Shown: one piece after another, positions 1 to 7,925 of the stretch
Position numbering within the stretch: the stretch's first letter is position 1
Layout of the letters: each line of letters begins with the position of its first letter
Assembly: GCA_003156615.1 (NCBI GenBank)
Contig: PMHI01000345.1
Span: 4,273-17,357 of the forward strand
DNA: 13,085 nucleotides
Source: Acidobacteriaceae bacterium
GTDB lineage: Bacteria > Acidobacteriota > Terriglobia > Terriglobales > SbA1
Reading direction: 5' to 3'
Notes under the pieces: generated by a model
Database searches by the model: none
What the model was told of the DNA's origin: nothing
What the model saw: only the letters and a program-made list of their open reading frames with translations
Made by a program: the position numbers and the translations under genes

Positions 1-1
1 C

Positions 2-2497
2 TTACATGGAATTGGGTGTACGGCGGGGGACTACGACAACGACGGCGCCTCCGATCTGGCTGTCAGTTTCGACGGCCGGATCATGCTACTGCACAACGAA
101 AAGAACGGCACCTTCAAAGACGTGGCGGCGGCGGCCGGGGTTAAGAGCTCCGACGCCAACCTCGGTCTTACCTTCGTCGATTACGATCACGATGGTGATC
201 TGGATCTGTATGCCACGCGCTATGCGGCCCAAGAGTCCAGCGGCTTCATGGGAAACGGAGCGATGTGGCGCAACAACGGCAACGGTTCATTTACGGAGGT
301 CACGGAATCAGTTGGCGTGGGAGATCGCGGTCCCTCCAACCGCGCAATGGGGGCCATCGGCACGGACTATAACAACGACCGCGCGGTTGACCTCGTGGTA
401 ACCGACGCCGGACCTACCATCTATCAGAACCCGCGCGAAGGCAAGTTTCTAGCGCGAAAGCCTTGGTCTGCGCCAATGCCTGCTCAAACCGTGGGCGTCG
501 CCGTTCTTGATTTCGATCACGACGGCTGGATGGACTTGGCTTTCACACACAGGGGAGCGCCGGGCATCACGCTGTGGCGCAACAACCGTGGCAAGAGCTT
601 CGACCGTGTTCCGCTGCCAGAAACCAACTGGGTTCACGCATTCGGCGTTGCCGCCGTCGACTACGACAACGATGGCTGGGTTGATCTGGTCGCCGTCGGC
701 GAAACCAAAGAGGGCAAGGGTGAGGTGCGGCTGTTCCGCAATCTCGGGGCAGACGGCTTCAAGGACGTCACCGCCGACGTTGGTCTCGACAAGATTCAAC
801 TCAAAGAGCCGCGCGCCATCATTACCGGCGATTACGATGGCGACGGTGCGACTGACCTGCTGATCACCCAGAATCATGGTCCTGCCGTGCTGCTGCGCAA
901 CGAAGGCGGCAATCAGAATCACTGGCTGCGCCTGTCGCTGAAGGGATTGGCCGACAACAAGAGCGCCATCGGCGCCAAAGTCGAGGTGTTCGCGGGCGGA
1001 AACCGGCAGAAGTTTGAGATCGCCGGATCGTCGGGATACCTGGGGCAGAACTCCACCGACATCGTGGTTGGACTCGGCGATGCGAAAGAGGCTGACATCG
1101 TTCGCATGCTGTGGCCCACCGGCGTCTTGCAAGATGAAATAAATGTTGCGGGCGACCGGCAGCAGAACTTCACCGAGATCGACCGCCGCGGCAGTTCCTG
1201 CCCTACGCTGTTTGTCTGGAATGGCGAGCGCTACGAACTGGTCGCCGACATGCTGGGTGCGGGCGTGGTCGGCCACTGGGTTGGGCCCGGCCAGCGGGAT
1301 ATTCCGCGTCCGGTCGAATACATCAAGATCGATCGCGACGCCGTTCGCGAGAAAGATGGCAAGCTCAGCTTCCGCTTTATGGAGCCGCTGGAGGAGGCCG
1401 TCTATCTGGACCAGGTGCGCGTGCTGGCGATCGATCATCCGGCCGATCTCGAAGTCTATCCGAATGAGTACTTCGCGTCGAACCCGCCTTACCCAGAGTT
1501 CAAGGTGGTGGTGAGCCGCGACGCGCGTCCGCCCGCGGGCGCTTGGGATGAGCACGGCCACAGTGTGCTGCCCGATCTGCTGGCGCATCGCTACTTTGGC
1601 GATTTTGGGTTGACCCAGTTCCAGGGCTTTGCCAAGCCGCATAGCCTGGTGCTCGATCTGGGCGAGGCTTACCGCGGCGGCCCGCTGTGGCTGCTGCTGC
1701 ATGGCGAGGTCGAATATTTTTCGGCGAACAGCATGTACGCGGCGTCGCAGGCCGGCGTGGAGGCGATCTCTCCTTATGTGGAAGCGCTCGGTGAGAACGG
1801 CAAGTGGGTGCGCGTGATCGAGGACATGGGCTTCCCGGCTGGCGGGCCGCGCACCATGACTGCCGATCTCACGGGCAAGCTGCCAAGGGGAACGCAGAAG
1901 ATTCGCGTCACCACCAATCTGCAGATTTATTGGGATAGCATTCTAGTGAACCGGACGCCGCAAGATTCTAAAGACGACGCCCGCAGTGTGCGACTGATGT
2001 CGATTCCGCTCGTTCGCGCCGATCTTGGCTTCCACGGATTCCCGCTGAAGATCGAAGGCACGCCGCCGGGGAATGTGCAGTATCTCTACGAAAAGGTGAG
2101 TGCAACCGGGCCGTACACGCGTCCCGCGGGAACCTACACGCGCTATGGTGATGTGTTGCCGCTGCTGACCGCGCAGGACGATCAGCTTGTCGTATTCGGC
2201 TCGGGCGACGAGGTACGCCTCGACTTTGATCCGTCGCAATTGCCTGCGCCGCCCCCGGGCTGGGTGCGCGAATATTTCTTCGCGGCCTATGGCTATGAGA
2301 AAGACATGGATTTCTACGCCGCGGAAGGCAACTTCGTAGCGCCTCTGCCATTCCTCAGGATGGGCGACTATCCGTATCCGCCGGGCACTTCGTTCCCGCT
2401 CGACGACGCGCACGTGAACTATCTTCTCGAATACAACACGCGGCATATGTCAGGCAACGAGCAGCGCGGTTATTGGTTCGACTACGCTTCCAAGTGA
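2..2497 (+). CDS. FG-GAP/VCBS repeat protein with ASPIC/UnbV domain (CRTAC1 family), 5' partial
   Basis: The frame is open from base 2, so the start codon lies upstream of the window; an internal ATG at 83 is not the real start because a good repeat precedes it. Six FG-GAP-type calcium-binding loops of the form DxDxDGxxDL start at nt 29, 179, 365, 509, 659 and 830; the third is degenerate (DYNNDR). They should form blades of an integrin-alpha-like propeller. An ASPIC/UnbV domain follows at about nt 917-1180 (NHWLRLSL, then IGAKVEV, GSSGYLGQNS, VGLG and WPTG). About 435 more residues, beginning near SCPTLFVWNGERYE, form a family-specific C-terminal region that I cannot assign to a named domain. 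Proteins of this type are usually secreted or surface-exposed and abundant in Acidobacteria; their ligand is unknown. The domain assignment is firm, the cellular role is not. Confidence 0.9.
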   Translation, partial: LHGIGCTAGDYDNDGASDLAVSFDGRIMLLHNEKNGTFKDVAAAAGVKSSDANLGLTFVDYDHDGDLDLYATRYAAQESSGFMGNGAMWRNNGNGSFTEVTESVGVGDRGPSNRAMGAIGTDYNNDRAVDLVVTDAGPTIYQNPREGKFLARKPWSAPMPAQTVGVAVLDFDHDGWMDLAFTHRGAPGITLWRNNRGKSFDRVPLPETNWVHAFGVAAVDYDNDGWVDLVAVGETKEGKGEVRLFRNLGADGFKDVTADVGLDKIQLKEPRAIITGDYDGDGATDLLITQNHGPAVLLRNEGGNQNHWLRLSLKGLADNKSAIGAKVEVFAGGNRQKFEIAGSSGYLGQNSTDIVVGLGDAKEADIVRMLWPTGVLQDEINVAGDRQQNFTEIDRRGSSCPTLFVWNGERYELVADMLGAGVVGHWVGPGQRDIPRPVEYIKIDRDAVREKDGKLSFRFMEPLEEAVYLDQVRVLAIDHPADLEVYPNEYFASNPPYPEFKVVVSRDARPPAGAWDEHGHSVLPDLLAHRYFGDFGLTQFQGFAKPHSLVLDLGEAYRGGPLWLLLHGEVEYFSANSMYAASQAGVEAISPYVEALGENGKWVRVIEDMGFPAGGPRTMTADLTGKLPRGTQKIRVTTNLQIYWDSILVNRTPQDSKDDARSVRLMSIPLVRADLGFHGFPLKIEGTPPGNVQYLYEKVSATGPYTRPAGTYTRYGDVLPLLTAQDDQLVVFGSGDEVRLDFDPSQLPAPPPGWVREYFFAAYGYEKDMDFYAAEGNFVAPLPFLRMGDYPYPPGTSFPLDDAHVNYLLEYNTRHMSGNEQRGYWFDYASK

Positions 2498-2530
2498 ATT
2501 CCGCTGCGATGTTCTTACGGAATCGTTTTA
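2498..2530 (+). terminator. Weak possible terminator hairpin after the FG-GAP gene
   Basis: ATTCCG at 2498-2503 is complementary to CGGAAT at 2518-2523 (6 bp stem, 14 nt loop), followed by CG and a short TTTTA. The stem is short and the T tract poor, so this is only a candidate. Confidence 0.25.
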
Positions 2531-2572
2531 ATATTGACATTTTGAGTCCTCCATAATCCAATAGGCGGACTC

Positions 2573-3967
2573 ATGGAAACTACTTCGACTGTCCCCGTGT
2601 CCGCGCCGCGCTTGCGGCGCACACTCACGCTTGGGGATCTCATCCTTTACGGGATCATCGTCATTCAGCCCACGGCACCCATGCCGGCTTACGGAGTTTT
2701 CAGCAACGCTGGCCAGGGGCACGTGGTCACCTCCATCCTGATCGCTATGGTTGCCATGGTTTTCACGGCGATGAGCTATGGGCGAATGGCGCGGGTGTAT
2801 CCGAGCGCCGGTTCGGCCTATACCTATGTGGGGCGGGAGCTGCATCCCTCGCTCGGCTACGTCACCGGGTGGAGCATGACCATGGATTACATCCTCAATC
2901 CGCTGATCTGCACCATCTGGTCGGCCAAGGCGATGGCCGATCTGCTGGGTGGAACGCGGTATCAGATTCCTTATCCCGGCCTGCTGTGGCCGCTGTTTTT
3001 TGCCGGCTTGTTCACTGCGCTGAACCTGCGCGGGGTGCAGACTTCCGCCCGCATCAATAAGACTCTGTGCGCGATTATGGGCGCCGTCATCGTGGCGTTC
3101 TTCTGGTACACCATCCGCTACATCTTTCATCTGCCTCAGTATCCAGAGGCGTATTTTCTGCGTCCGTTCTACAACCCGGAAACATTCACGATCAACCGGG
3201 TGTTCCACGGTACGTCCGTGGCCGTGCTCACCTATATTGGATTCGATGGCATCTCGACGCTGTCGGAAGAAGTGGAGAATCCCAAGCGCAACATTTTTCT
3301 GGCTACCGTGCTGGTCTGTGTAATCACGGGATTTCTGGCTGCGGCCGAGGTCTACGGCGCGCAGTTACTGAGCCTCCAGCATTTCGGTAAAGACTTCGGT
3401 GTCTTCTCGCAATTTGGAGATGAGAACGTATTCAGCCACGTCGCTGGAATCGCAGGCGGTGTTCTCATGACCAAGGCGATCAGCATCACGCTGCTGATTG
3501 CGACCGTCGGCTCCGGTATGGGGTCGCAACTGGGTGCGGCGCGTTTGCTCTATGGCATGGGACGCAGCAATGCGATTCCTAAGAAGTTCTTTGGAGCGAT
3601 CCATCCGAGGACGCGGATTCCCGCCAACAACGTGGTGTTCGTGGGAGTGATTGCGCTGATTGGAGCCTTCCTGATCAGCTACGACAATGGGGCGGAGCTG
3701 CTGAACTTCGGCGCGCTGATCGCATTTATGGGGGTTAATCTGGCGTCGCTGACTCACTACTACATCCGGGGTGCGGATCGTACTTTGGGGCAATTGATTC
3801 CGCCGCTGTTTGGTTTCTTTATTTGCCTGTTCATCTGGATTCATCTGTCGAATCTGGCGTTGATTGTGGGTTCGATCTGGATGGGCGTCGGCATCGCCTA
3901 CGGGGTGTGGAAGACCCGCGGCTTCCAGGGGAATCTGGTGAATTTCGATGTGCCGCCAGAAGAGTAG
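2573..3967 (+). CDS. APC-superfamily amino acid/polyamine permease (PuuP/PlaP-like)
   Basis: A 464-residue integral membrane protein with about 12 hydrophobic segments, the normal size for the APC superfamily. TM1 carries YGIIVIQPTAPMPAYGV. It is followed by GHV and the family block ending in AGSAYTY (around residues 79-85), then GYVTGWSMTMDYI. The loop motif GFDGISTLSEEVENPKRN lies at residues 223-240 and is a hallmark of amino acid/polyamine permeases. The TM1 to TM3 pattern (proline in TM1, GHV, FTAxSYG, AGSAYTY, GWxxxxDY) resembles the putrescine importers PuuP and PlaP more than the LysP/AroP group, but the substrate cannot be read from sequence. The start is supported by AGGCGG at 2563-2568, four bases before ATG, and by TM1 beginning about 20 residues later. 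A VOC-fold gene follows after 30 bases, so co-transcription is likely. Confidence 0.9.
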   Translation: METTSTVPVSAPRLRRTLTLGDLILYGIIVIQPTAPMPAYGVFSNAGQGHVVTSILIAMVAMVFTAMSYGRMARVYPSAGSAYTYVGRELHPSLGYVTGWSMTMDYILNPLICTIWSAKAMADLLGGTRYQIPYPGLLWPLFFAGLFTALNLRGVQTSARINKTLCAIMGAVIVAFFWYTIRYIFHLPQYPEAYFLRPFYNPETFTINRVFHGTSVAVLTYIGFDGISTLSEEVENPKRNIFLATVLVCVITGFLAAAEVYGAQLLSLQHFGKDFGVFSQFGDENVFSHVAGIAGGVLMTKAISITLLIATVGSGMGSQLGAARLLYGMGRSNAIPKKFFGAIHPRTRIPANNVVFVGVIALIGAFLISYDNGAELLNFGALIAFMGVNLASLTHYYIRGADRTLGQLIPPLFGFFICLFIWIHLSNLALIVGSIWMGVGIAYGVWKTRGFQGNLVNFDVPPEE

Positions 3968-3985
3968 CGTGCACGGATATTTTCG

Positions 3986-3992
3986 AAGGAGG
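3986..3992 (+). promoter_or_regulatory. Strong Shine-Dalgarno site of the VOC gene
   Basis: AAGGAGG lies five bases before the ATG at 3998. It is the best ribosome binding site in the window and fixes the start of the small VOC gene. Confidence 0.85.
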
Positions 3993-3997
3993 AGTGG

Positions 3998-4369
3998 ATG
4001 CTAGGCTCTATCGACATTGTTGCTTTCGTTCCTACCAAAGACACGGAGAAGGCGAGAGCTTTTTATGAAGGCGTGTTGGGGCTGCGTTTTGTGAAGGATG
4101 ATGGATTTGCGCTCGTGCTCGATGCCAACGGAATCATGGTGCGGGTGGCGAAGGCACAATTCACCCCTGCTCCGTTCACAATTCTGGGGTGGCAGGTGAG
4201 CGACATTAAGAAAATGGTGACGGGACTGCAGGGCAAAGGCGTGCAGTTCGAGAGGTTTGGGTTTTTCGAGCAGGACGAGCTTGGAATCTGGACCGCGCCG
4301 ACTGGAGACATGGTGGCGTGGTTCAAGGATCCCGACGGGAATGTTTTGTCGGTGTCACAGCATGGGTGA
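3998..4369 (+). CDS. VOC-fold (glyoxalase/bleomycin-resistance-like) protein, probably metal-free
   Basis: A 123-residue cytosolic protein with the vicinal-oxygen-chelate fold. The first half reads IDIVAFVPTKD, then KARAFYEGVLGLRFV; the end reads WFKDPDGNVLSVSQ, and WTAPTGDMVAWF is typical of the last strands. In glyoxalase I and extradiol dioxygenases the first strand supplies a metal-binding His (I-D-H-V) and the last a Glu after DPDGN. Here these positions are Ile and Ser, so a catalytic metal site of the classical kind seems absent; a binding or resistance-type role is possible. The length suits a single-module VOC protein that would dimerise. It sits 30 bases behind the permease on the same strand and overlaps the end of the convergent lipoprotein frame by 15 bases. 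Fold assignment is secure, function unknown. Confidence 0.85.
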   Translation: MLGSIDIVAFVPTKDTEKARAFYEGVLGLRFVKDDGFALVLDANGIMVRVAKAQFTPAPFTILGWQVSDIKKMVTGLQGKGVQFERFGFFEQDELGIWTAPTGDMVAWFKDPDGNVLSVSQHG

Positions 4370-5605
4370 CGGCATTGGGTAATCGGGTAATTTGTTAATT
4401 GGTTTAAGGTTGAACCGCGTACCTGCCAGATCCGGATGTCGCCGGGTTTCAACCTTCCCAATTAACAAATTACCCAATTTCCGTTCCATCGAAGAGTGTT
4501 TGGAATGCCTTACCACCTCTTTCCACTTTCTTGACCCTGCGTAATTGATGTCGAAGTCCAGAGTACCGAGAGATGTGCCGACATATAGATATTTCCCAGA
4601 GGGATCGGCCGCGAGCGTCGTAATGTTCGAACCGAAAGGAGAACCAGGAATCGCTGTAAGCGCCCCGCTACTGGGGCTAATGCTGTAGCCGGAAATACTG
4701 CCGTTCGTCCAGTTCGCCGCGTACAGAAAATTGTTGGTTGAGGTGAGGGTGGTGGGCTGATCTCCAGCTGAGAAAGGGGAACCTGGCACGGGGGAAAGGG
4801 CACCGGTCACGCTATCGATGGAGAACGCTGCGATCTGGTTAGCAGCGGTGAGGGCCGCGTAAACGAAACTACCGGAATCCACAATACCGAATGGCTCACT
4901 GTTGGCAACAGTTTGGCCAGGGATAGCAAAAGGCGACCCTGACACTGGAGTCAGCACTCCAGTGGAGTCGGTCGTGAAAGCTAAAATGCCGCCGGGAGGA
5001 TCGTCGTCGGAGGCAAAGAGAAATTTGCCTGAGGGATCGACCACCAACTGATAGTTCAATCCAGAAGCAAAAGGCGAGCCGGGAATGGAGGTCGGAACGC
5101 CGGTCACGCTGTCTACGCTAAACGCGTCAATGCTGCCGGCGACGTCCGCGGCATAGAGGAACTGGCTATTCGGCGCCGTCGCCAGACCCTGAATCGAGGC
5201 GTTAGATGGAAATGAGAAGGGTGATCCCGCAATCGGGGTGAGTGTGCCGTTGGTTTGGCCGATGGAATAGCCAAAAATCTGGAGGCCGGCTGAAGCGTAG
5301 AGAAACTGTGCATTCGGCGCTGCGGCAACGCTGCTTCCGAAGAAAGGAACGGTTTCAATGGAGATCGAGCTCAGTCCTCCCGTGTTGGGATTGATCGTCG
5401 CGGTCATTGACGTGTTGAGTAATACGGCGGCGGGAAAGCCATACAAGATCTCGGGACCCATCCCCGGCTTCGTGCAACTGCTACCGCTACTGGCATTGCA
5501 GACCACAGTTCCGCTTGAACCGCTTGAACCGCACCCGGCCAGTGGCAGCATGAGGATGAGCGGGAGGATGAACCCTGAGACACCTCGAAGAGTGCTTGTC
5601 GTCAC
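4355..5605 (-). CDS. Lipoprotein with YVTN/lactonase-type beta-propeller
   Basis: The protein begins with a lipoprotein signal: Arg7, a hydrophobic run, then LPLAGC with the lipidated Cys at residue 25, followed by a Ser/Gly linker. It should be anchored to a membrane outside the cytoplasm. The body is a beta-propeller with about seven blades. Five copies of (P/A/S)GSPF recur every 46-52 codons (nt 4634, 4772, 4928, 5069 and 5216 on the plus numbering), together with FLYAA and DSVTG-like turns. The start is GTG at 5605; an in-frame TAA lies a few codons upstream and no other start fits before the signal peptide. The fold resembles 6-phosphogluconolactonase-like proteins, but this Acidobacteria-type group has no established enzyme activity. 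The last about 60 codons do not look like propeller: they pass through the inverted repeat at 4385-4475 and end inside the VOC gene, so the original C-terminus was probably near nt 4510-4540. Confidence 0.8.
   Translation of the reverse strand: MTTSTLRGVSGFILPLILMLPLAGCGSSGSSGTVVCNASSGSSCTKPGMGPEILYGFPAAVLLNTSMTATINPNTGGLSSISIETVPFFGSSVAAAPNAQFLYASAGLQIFGYSIGQTNGTLTPIAGSPFSFPSNASIQGLATAPNSQFLYAADVAGSIDAFSVDSVTGVPTSIPGSPFASGLNYQLVVDPSGKFLFASDDDPPGGILAFTTDSTGVLTPVSGSPFAIPGQTVANSEPFGIVDSGSFVYAALTAANQIAAFSIDSVTGALSPVPGSPFSAGDQPTTLTSTNNFLYAANWTNGSISGYSISPSSGALTAIPGSPFGSNITTLAADPSGKYLYVGTSLGTLDFDINYAGSRKWKEVVRHSKHSSMERKLGNLLIGKVETRRHPDLAGTRFNLKPINKLPDYPMPSPML
4385..4475. repeat. Long AT-rich inverted repeat between convergent genes
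   Basis: The outer arms are 18 bases each and perfectly complementary: 4385-4402 (GGGTAATTTGTTAATTGG) and 4458-4475. After a small asymmetric internal loop, AAGGTTGAA at 4406-4414 pairs with TTCAACCTT at 4448-4456, giving about 27 base pairs around a 33-base loop that contains the palindrome ATCCGGAT. An extra copy of ATTGGGTAAT precedes the left arm at 4374-4383. The arms are much more AT-rich than the surrounding genes. The position fits a bidirectional terminator, but there is no T tract after either arm, and the arms look like the simple NYPITQ-translating repeats scattered between genes in related genomes. I favour a dispersed, REP/MITE-like element that may also stop transcription. Confidence 0.8.
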
Positions 5606-5845
5606 GCCTAGCCTGCCGAGTTATTGATCTATTGCCCCACTTTAACCGGAATCTCCTGGTGTGGCTTCAAGAACGCCACCGATCCTACACACACCGTCTG
5701 TTCGCGACATCGTAAAACAATCTTCGTCCGGTCCGAGTGAGTGGTCCAAGAAATCTCCTCCATCGGTACACCGAGCTCGATTTAGGGCGCGCTGGCTCGC
5801 CTGTCATTCTCCATGCCCTCTTTGTATTTGCGCGCCATGGGGAGA
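5606..5845. other. Divergent intergenic region without a recognisable gene
   Basis: The gap between the lipoprotein start (5605) and the chaperone promoter holds no reading frame with family features. Only small imperfect hairpins are visible, such as GTGGC at 5661-5665 with GCCAC at 5675-5679. It must contain the minus-strand promoter of the lipoprotein gene, but I cannot place that promoter with confidence. Confidence 0.5.
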
Positions 5846-5872
5846 TTGAACACCGGTCGATTGGTTTATAAT
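5846..5872 (+). promoter_or_regulatory. Probable sigma-70-type promoter of the parvulin chaperone gene
   Basis: A perfect TATAAT at 5867-5872 is preceded by TTGAAC at 5846-5851 (spacer 15, slightly short). Transcription would start near 5879-5880. The -10 box overlaps an in-frame ATG at 5871, which therefore would not be in the mRNA; the downstream ATG at 5910 with GGAG at 5896-5899 becomes the likely start. Confidence 0.55.
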
Positions 5873-5909
5873 GAGTGATTCCGCCGCATACTTCCGGAGT
5901 GAAAAGAAG

Positions 5910-7904
5910 ATGATTCGATTTCTGCAAACTGAAGGACCGTTCAAGAAAATTGTGCTCAGCGGGTTGCTGCTGCTGATTTGCGCGGCCATGGCGATCACCC
6001 TGATCCCTGGGGGTTTGGGCAGTGACCTGATGGGCACGCCCGGCAGGGGAATTATTGCCAAGGTCAGTGGCCAGGACATTACCGTGGAGCAAGTTCGCGA
6101 GACGGCGCGAGAGATGGCGGAACAACAGGCGCAGCAATACGGCAAGAACGCGTCCATGCTGTTGCCTTTTCTGATCCAACAGGATACTCAGCGGGCGGTC
6201 GATCAATTAATCGGCCGGGAGGCGTTGCTGAGCATAGCGCAGCACCTGGGGTTCAAGGCCACTCCGGAAGAGGTGAAGGACGAACTGCAGCACGGCCACT
6301 ATGCCTCGATCTTCTTCCCGGGGGGAACCTTCATCGGCGAGGCCGAGTATCAAGGGTTGCTGCAGCAGCACAACCTTACGCCTGCGACGTTCGAAGAGAA
6401 CGTGCGCAAGGAAATTCTGATCGGCAAGGTGCAGGCGCTGATTACCAGCAGCGCGTCGGTGAGCGATGCGGCCATCCGGCAGGAGTTTACCAAAGAGAAT
6501 ACGAAGGTGAAGTTTGAGTATGCCGTCCTGAACCAGGACGACATCAAGAAAGGGCTGCATCCGACGACGGAGGAACTCAAGGCTTATTACGACAGCCACC
6601 AGAAGAGTTACGCGAATTCCATTCCCGAGAAGCGCAAAATCAAGTACCTGGTGCTGGACACGGGGAAAATTCAGAGCGGAGTGCAGGTCACGCACGACGA
6701 CTTGCAGGCTTATTACAATCAGCATCGCGATCAGTATCGCTCGGCCGAGCAGGTGAAGGTCAGCCACATTCTGATCAAGACGCCGCTCGCCGGGCCCGAT
6801 GGCAAAGTAGACGAGAAAGGCGTGGCCGAGGCCCAGCGGCGCGCGGAGGATTTGCTCAAGCAACTCAAGGCCGGAGCAAAATTTGAGGACTTGGCCAAGA
6901 AGTACTCCGAAGATCCAGGCAGCGCCAAAGAGGGCGGATCTTTGGGATTTATCGGGAAGGGGCGGACGGTTCCGGAGTTTGAGAAGGCCGCGTTTTCGCT
7001 GCCCAAGGGGCAGATCAGCGACCTGGTGAAGAGCAGTTACGGCTTCCACATTATCCGCGTGGATGACAAGCAGGATGCGCACATGAAGACGCTCGACGAG
7101 GTGAAAAGCGAGATCGAGCCCATCCTGAAACAGCAGAAGACGCAGGAGATCGCGCAAAAGCAGGGGGAAGAATTGCTGCAGCAGGCAAAGACGCAGGGGT
7201 TGGAGGCTGCCGCGGCGGCGAAGGGCCTCTCCGTGGTTACTTCAGACTTCTTCAGCCGCAAGGATTTGGTGCCGGGATTGGGCTCTGTGCCGCAACTCAT
7301 GGACGCAGTCTTCACAGCGTCGGAAAAGTCGCCGCCGGAGATGGCTTCGACGTCGCAGGGCTTCGCGGTGTTCCAACTGCTGGCGGTGCAGCCGCCGTCG
7401 ACACCCACGTTCGAGGAGATTCGCGCTCGAGTGGAAGCGGAATTCGAGAACGAGCGGTCGAGCACTCTCCTGACGCAGAAGACGCAGGAGCTTTCCGACC
7501 GCGCCAAGACCGAACATGATCTGAAGAAAGCCGCAAAAGAGCTGGGCGCGACGCTGAAGACAAGCGACTTCGTCTTACCCGACGGTCAGGTTCCGGATAT
7601 CGGCTCCATGAGCGGACAGGCCTCGGTTGCATTCAGCATGAAGCCGGGAGACATCAGCGGGCCGATCGAGAGCGCAGGCAACGGGGCTGTGCTTTCATTA
7701 CTCGAAGTGCAGTCTCCTACGGACGCGGACTTTGCCGCTAAGCGCGACCAGATTCAAGAGCAATTGCTGCAGGGCCAGCGGCAGGAACTTTTCGGGCTGT
7801 TTGTGAACAACGTGCGCGATCAGATGGAGAAGTCGGGCAAGATCAAGATCAACCAGGAAGAATTAAAGGCGCTGACCCGAGCAGAAAGCGAAGCCGGAAT
7901 TTAG
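5910..7904 (+). CDS. PpiD/SurA-type peptidyl-prolyl cis-trans isomerase (membrane-anchored parvulin chaperone)
   Basis: A 664-residue protein with an N-terminal membrane anchor (KKIVLSGLLLLICAAMAITL, about residues 11-30) and a large extracytoplasmic part, as in PpiD. A SurA/PpiD-like N-terminal chaperone region follows, including AKVSGQDITVEQV and FEENVRKEILIGKVQ. Two related segments (TEELKAYYDSHQKSY and HDDLQAYYNQHRDQY) lead into a parvulin (rotamase) domain at about residues 282-385. That domain has SHILI with His286, FEDLAKKYSEDPGSA, GGSLGFIGKG and GFHIIRV with His380. Beyond it lie two weaker modules resembling the C-terminal half of parvulin domains. The role is folding of exported proteins at the inner membrane. 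The start at 5910 is chosen over an in-frame ATG at 5871 because a TATAAT box covers the latter. The gene appears monocistronic: a repeat-bearing gap separates it from malQ. Confidence 0.88.
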   Translation: MIRFLQTEGPFKKIVLSGLLLLICAAMAITLIPGGLGSDLMGTPGRGIIAKVSGQDITVEQVRETAREMAEQQAQQYGKNASMLLPFLIQQDTQRAVDQLIGREALLSIAQHLGFKATPEEVKDELQHGHYASIFFPGGTFIGEAEYQGLLQQHNLTPATFEENVRKEILIGKVQALITSSASVSDAAIRQEFTKENTKVKFEYAVLNQDDIKKGLHPTTEELKAYYDSHQKSYANSIPEKRKIKYLVLDTGKIQSGVQVTHDDLQAYYNQHRDQYRSAEQVKVSHILIKTPLAGPDGKVDEKGVAEAQRRAEDLLKQLKAGAKFEDLAKKYSEDPGSAKEGGSLGFIGKGRTVPEFEKAAFSLPKGQISDLVKSSYGFHIIRVDDKQDAHMKTLDEVKSEIEPILKQQKTQEIAQKQGEELLQQAKTQGLEAAAAAKGLSVVTSDFFSRKDLVPGLGSVPQLMDAVFTASEKSPPEMASTSQGFAVFQLLAVQPPSTPTFEEIRARVEAEFENERSSTLLTQKTQELSDRAKTEHDLKKAAKELGATLKTSDFVLPDGQVPDIGSMSGQASVAFSMKPGDISGPIESAGNGAVLSLLEVQSPTDADFAAKRDQIQEQLLQGQRQELFGLFVNNVRDQMEKSGKIKINQEELKALTRAESEAGI

Positions 7905-7925
7905 ACCAGTTTCGCGGCGCAGGCA

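Noticed and set aside
449..1702. Minus-strand open frame of about 417 codons opposite the FG-GAP/UnbV gene
   Set aside because: It is antisense to six clear calcium-binding repeats and the UnbV domain, and shows no recognisable family pattern.
2534..2562. Perfect TTGACA at 2534-2539 upstream of the APC permease, with CATAAT at 2552 or TCCAAT at 2557 as possible -10
   Set aside because: CATAAT is only 12 bases away, too close. TCCAAT gives a 17-base spacer but would start the mRNA about four bases before the ATG, within or past the ribosome binding site. No consistent promoter results.
4385..4475. Reading the inverted repeat as a conventional rho-independent terminator or CRISPR-like unit
   Set aside because: The stem is AT-rich without a T tract, and there is only one pair of arms with no regular spacer series.
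5661..5849. Small plus-strand frame of 62 codons in the divergent gap
   Set aside because: There is no ribosome binding site, the composition is unstructured, and it ends within the chaperone promoter.
5685..6206. Minus-strand frame of about 173 codons spanning the intergenic gap and the start of the chaperone gene
   Set aside because: It covers the chaperone promoter and membrane anchor in antisense, has biased composition and no motif.
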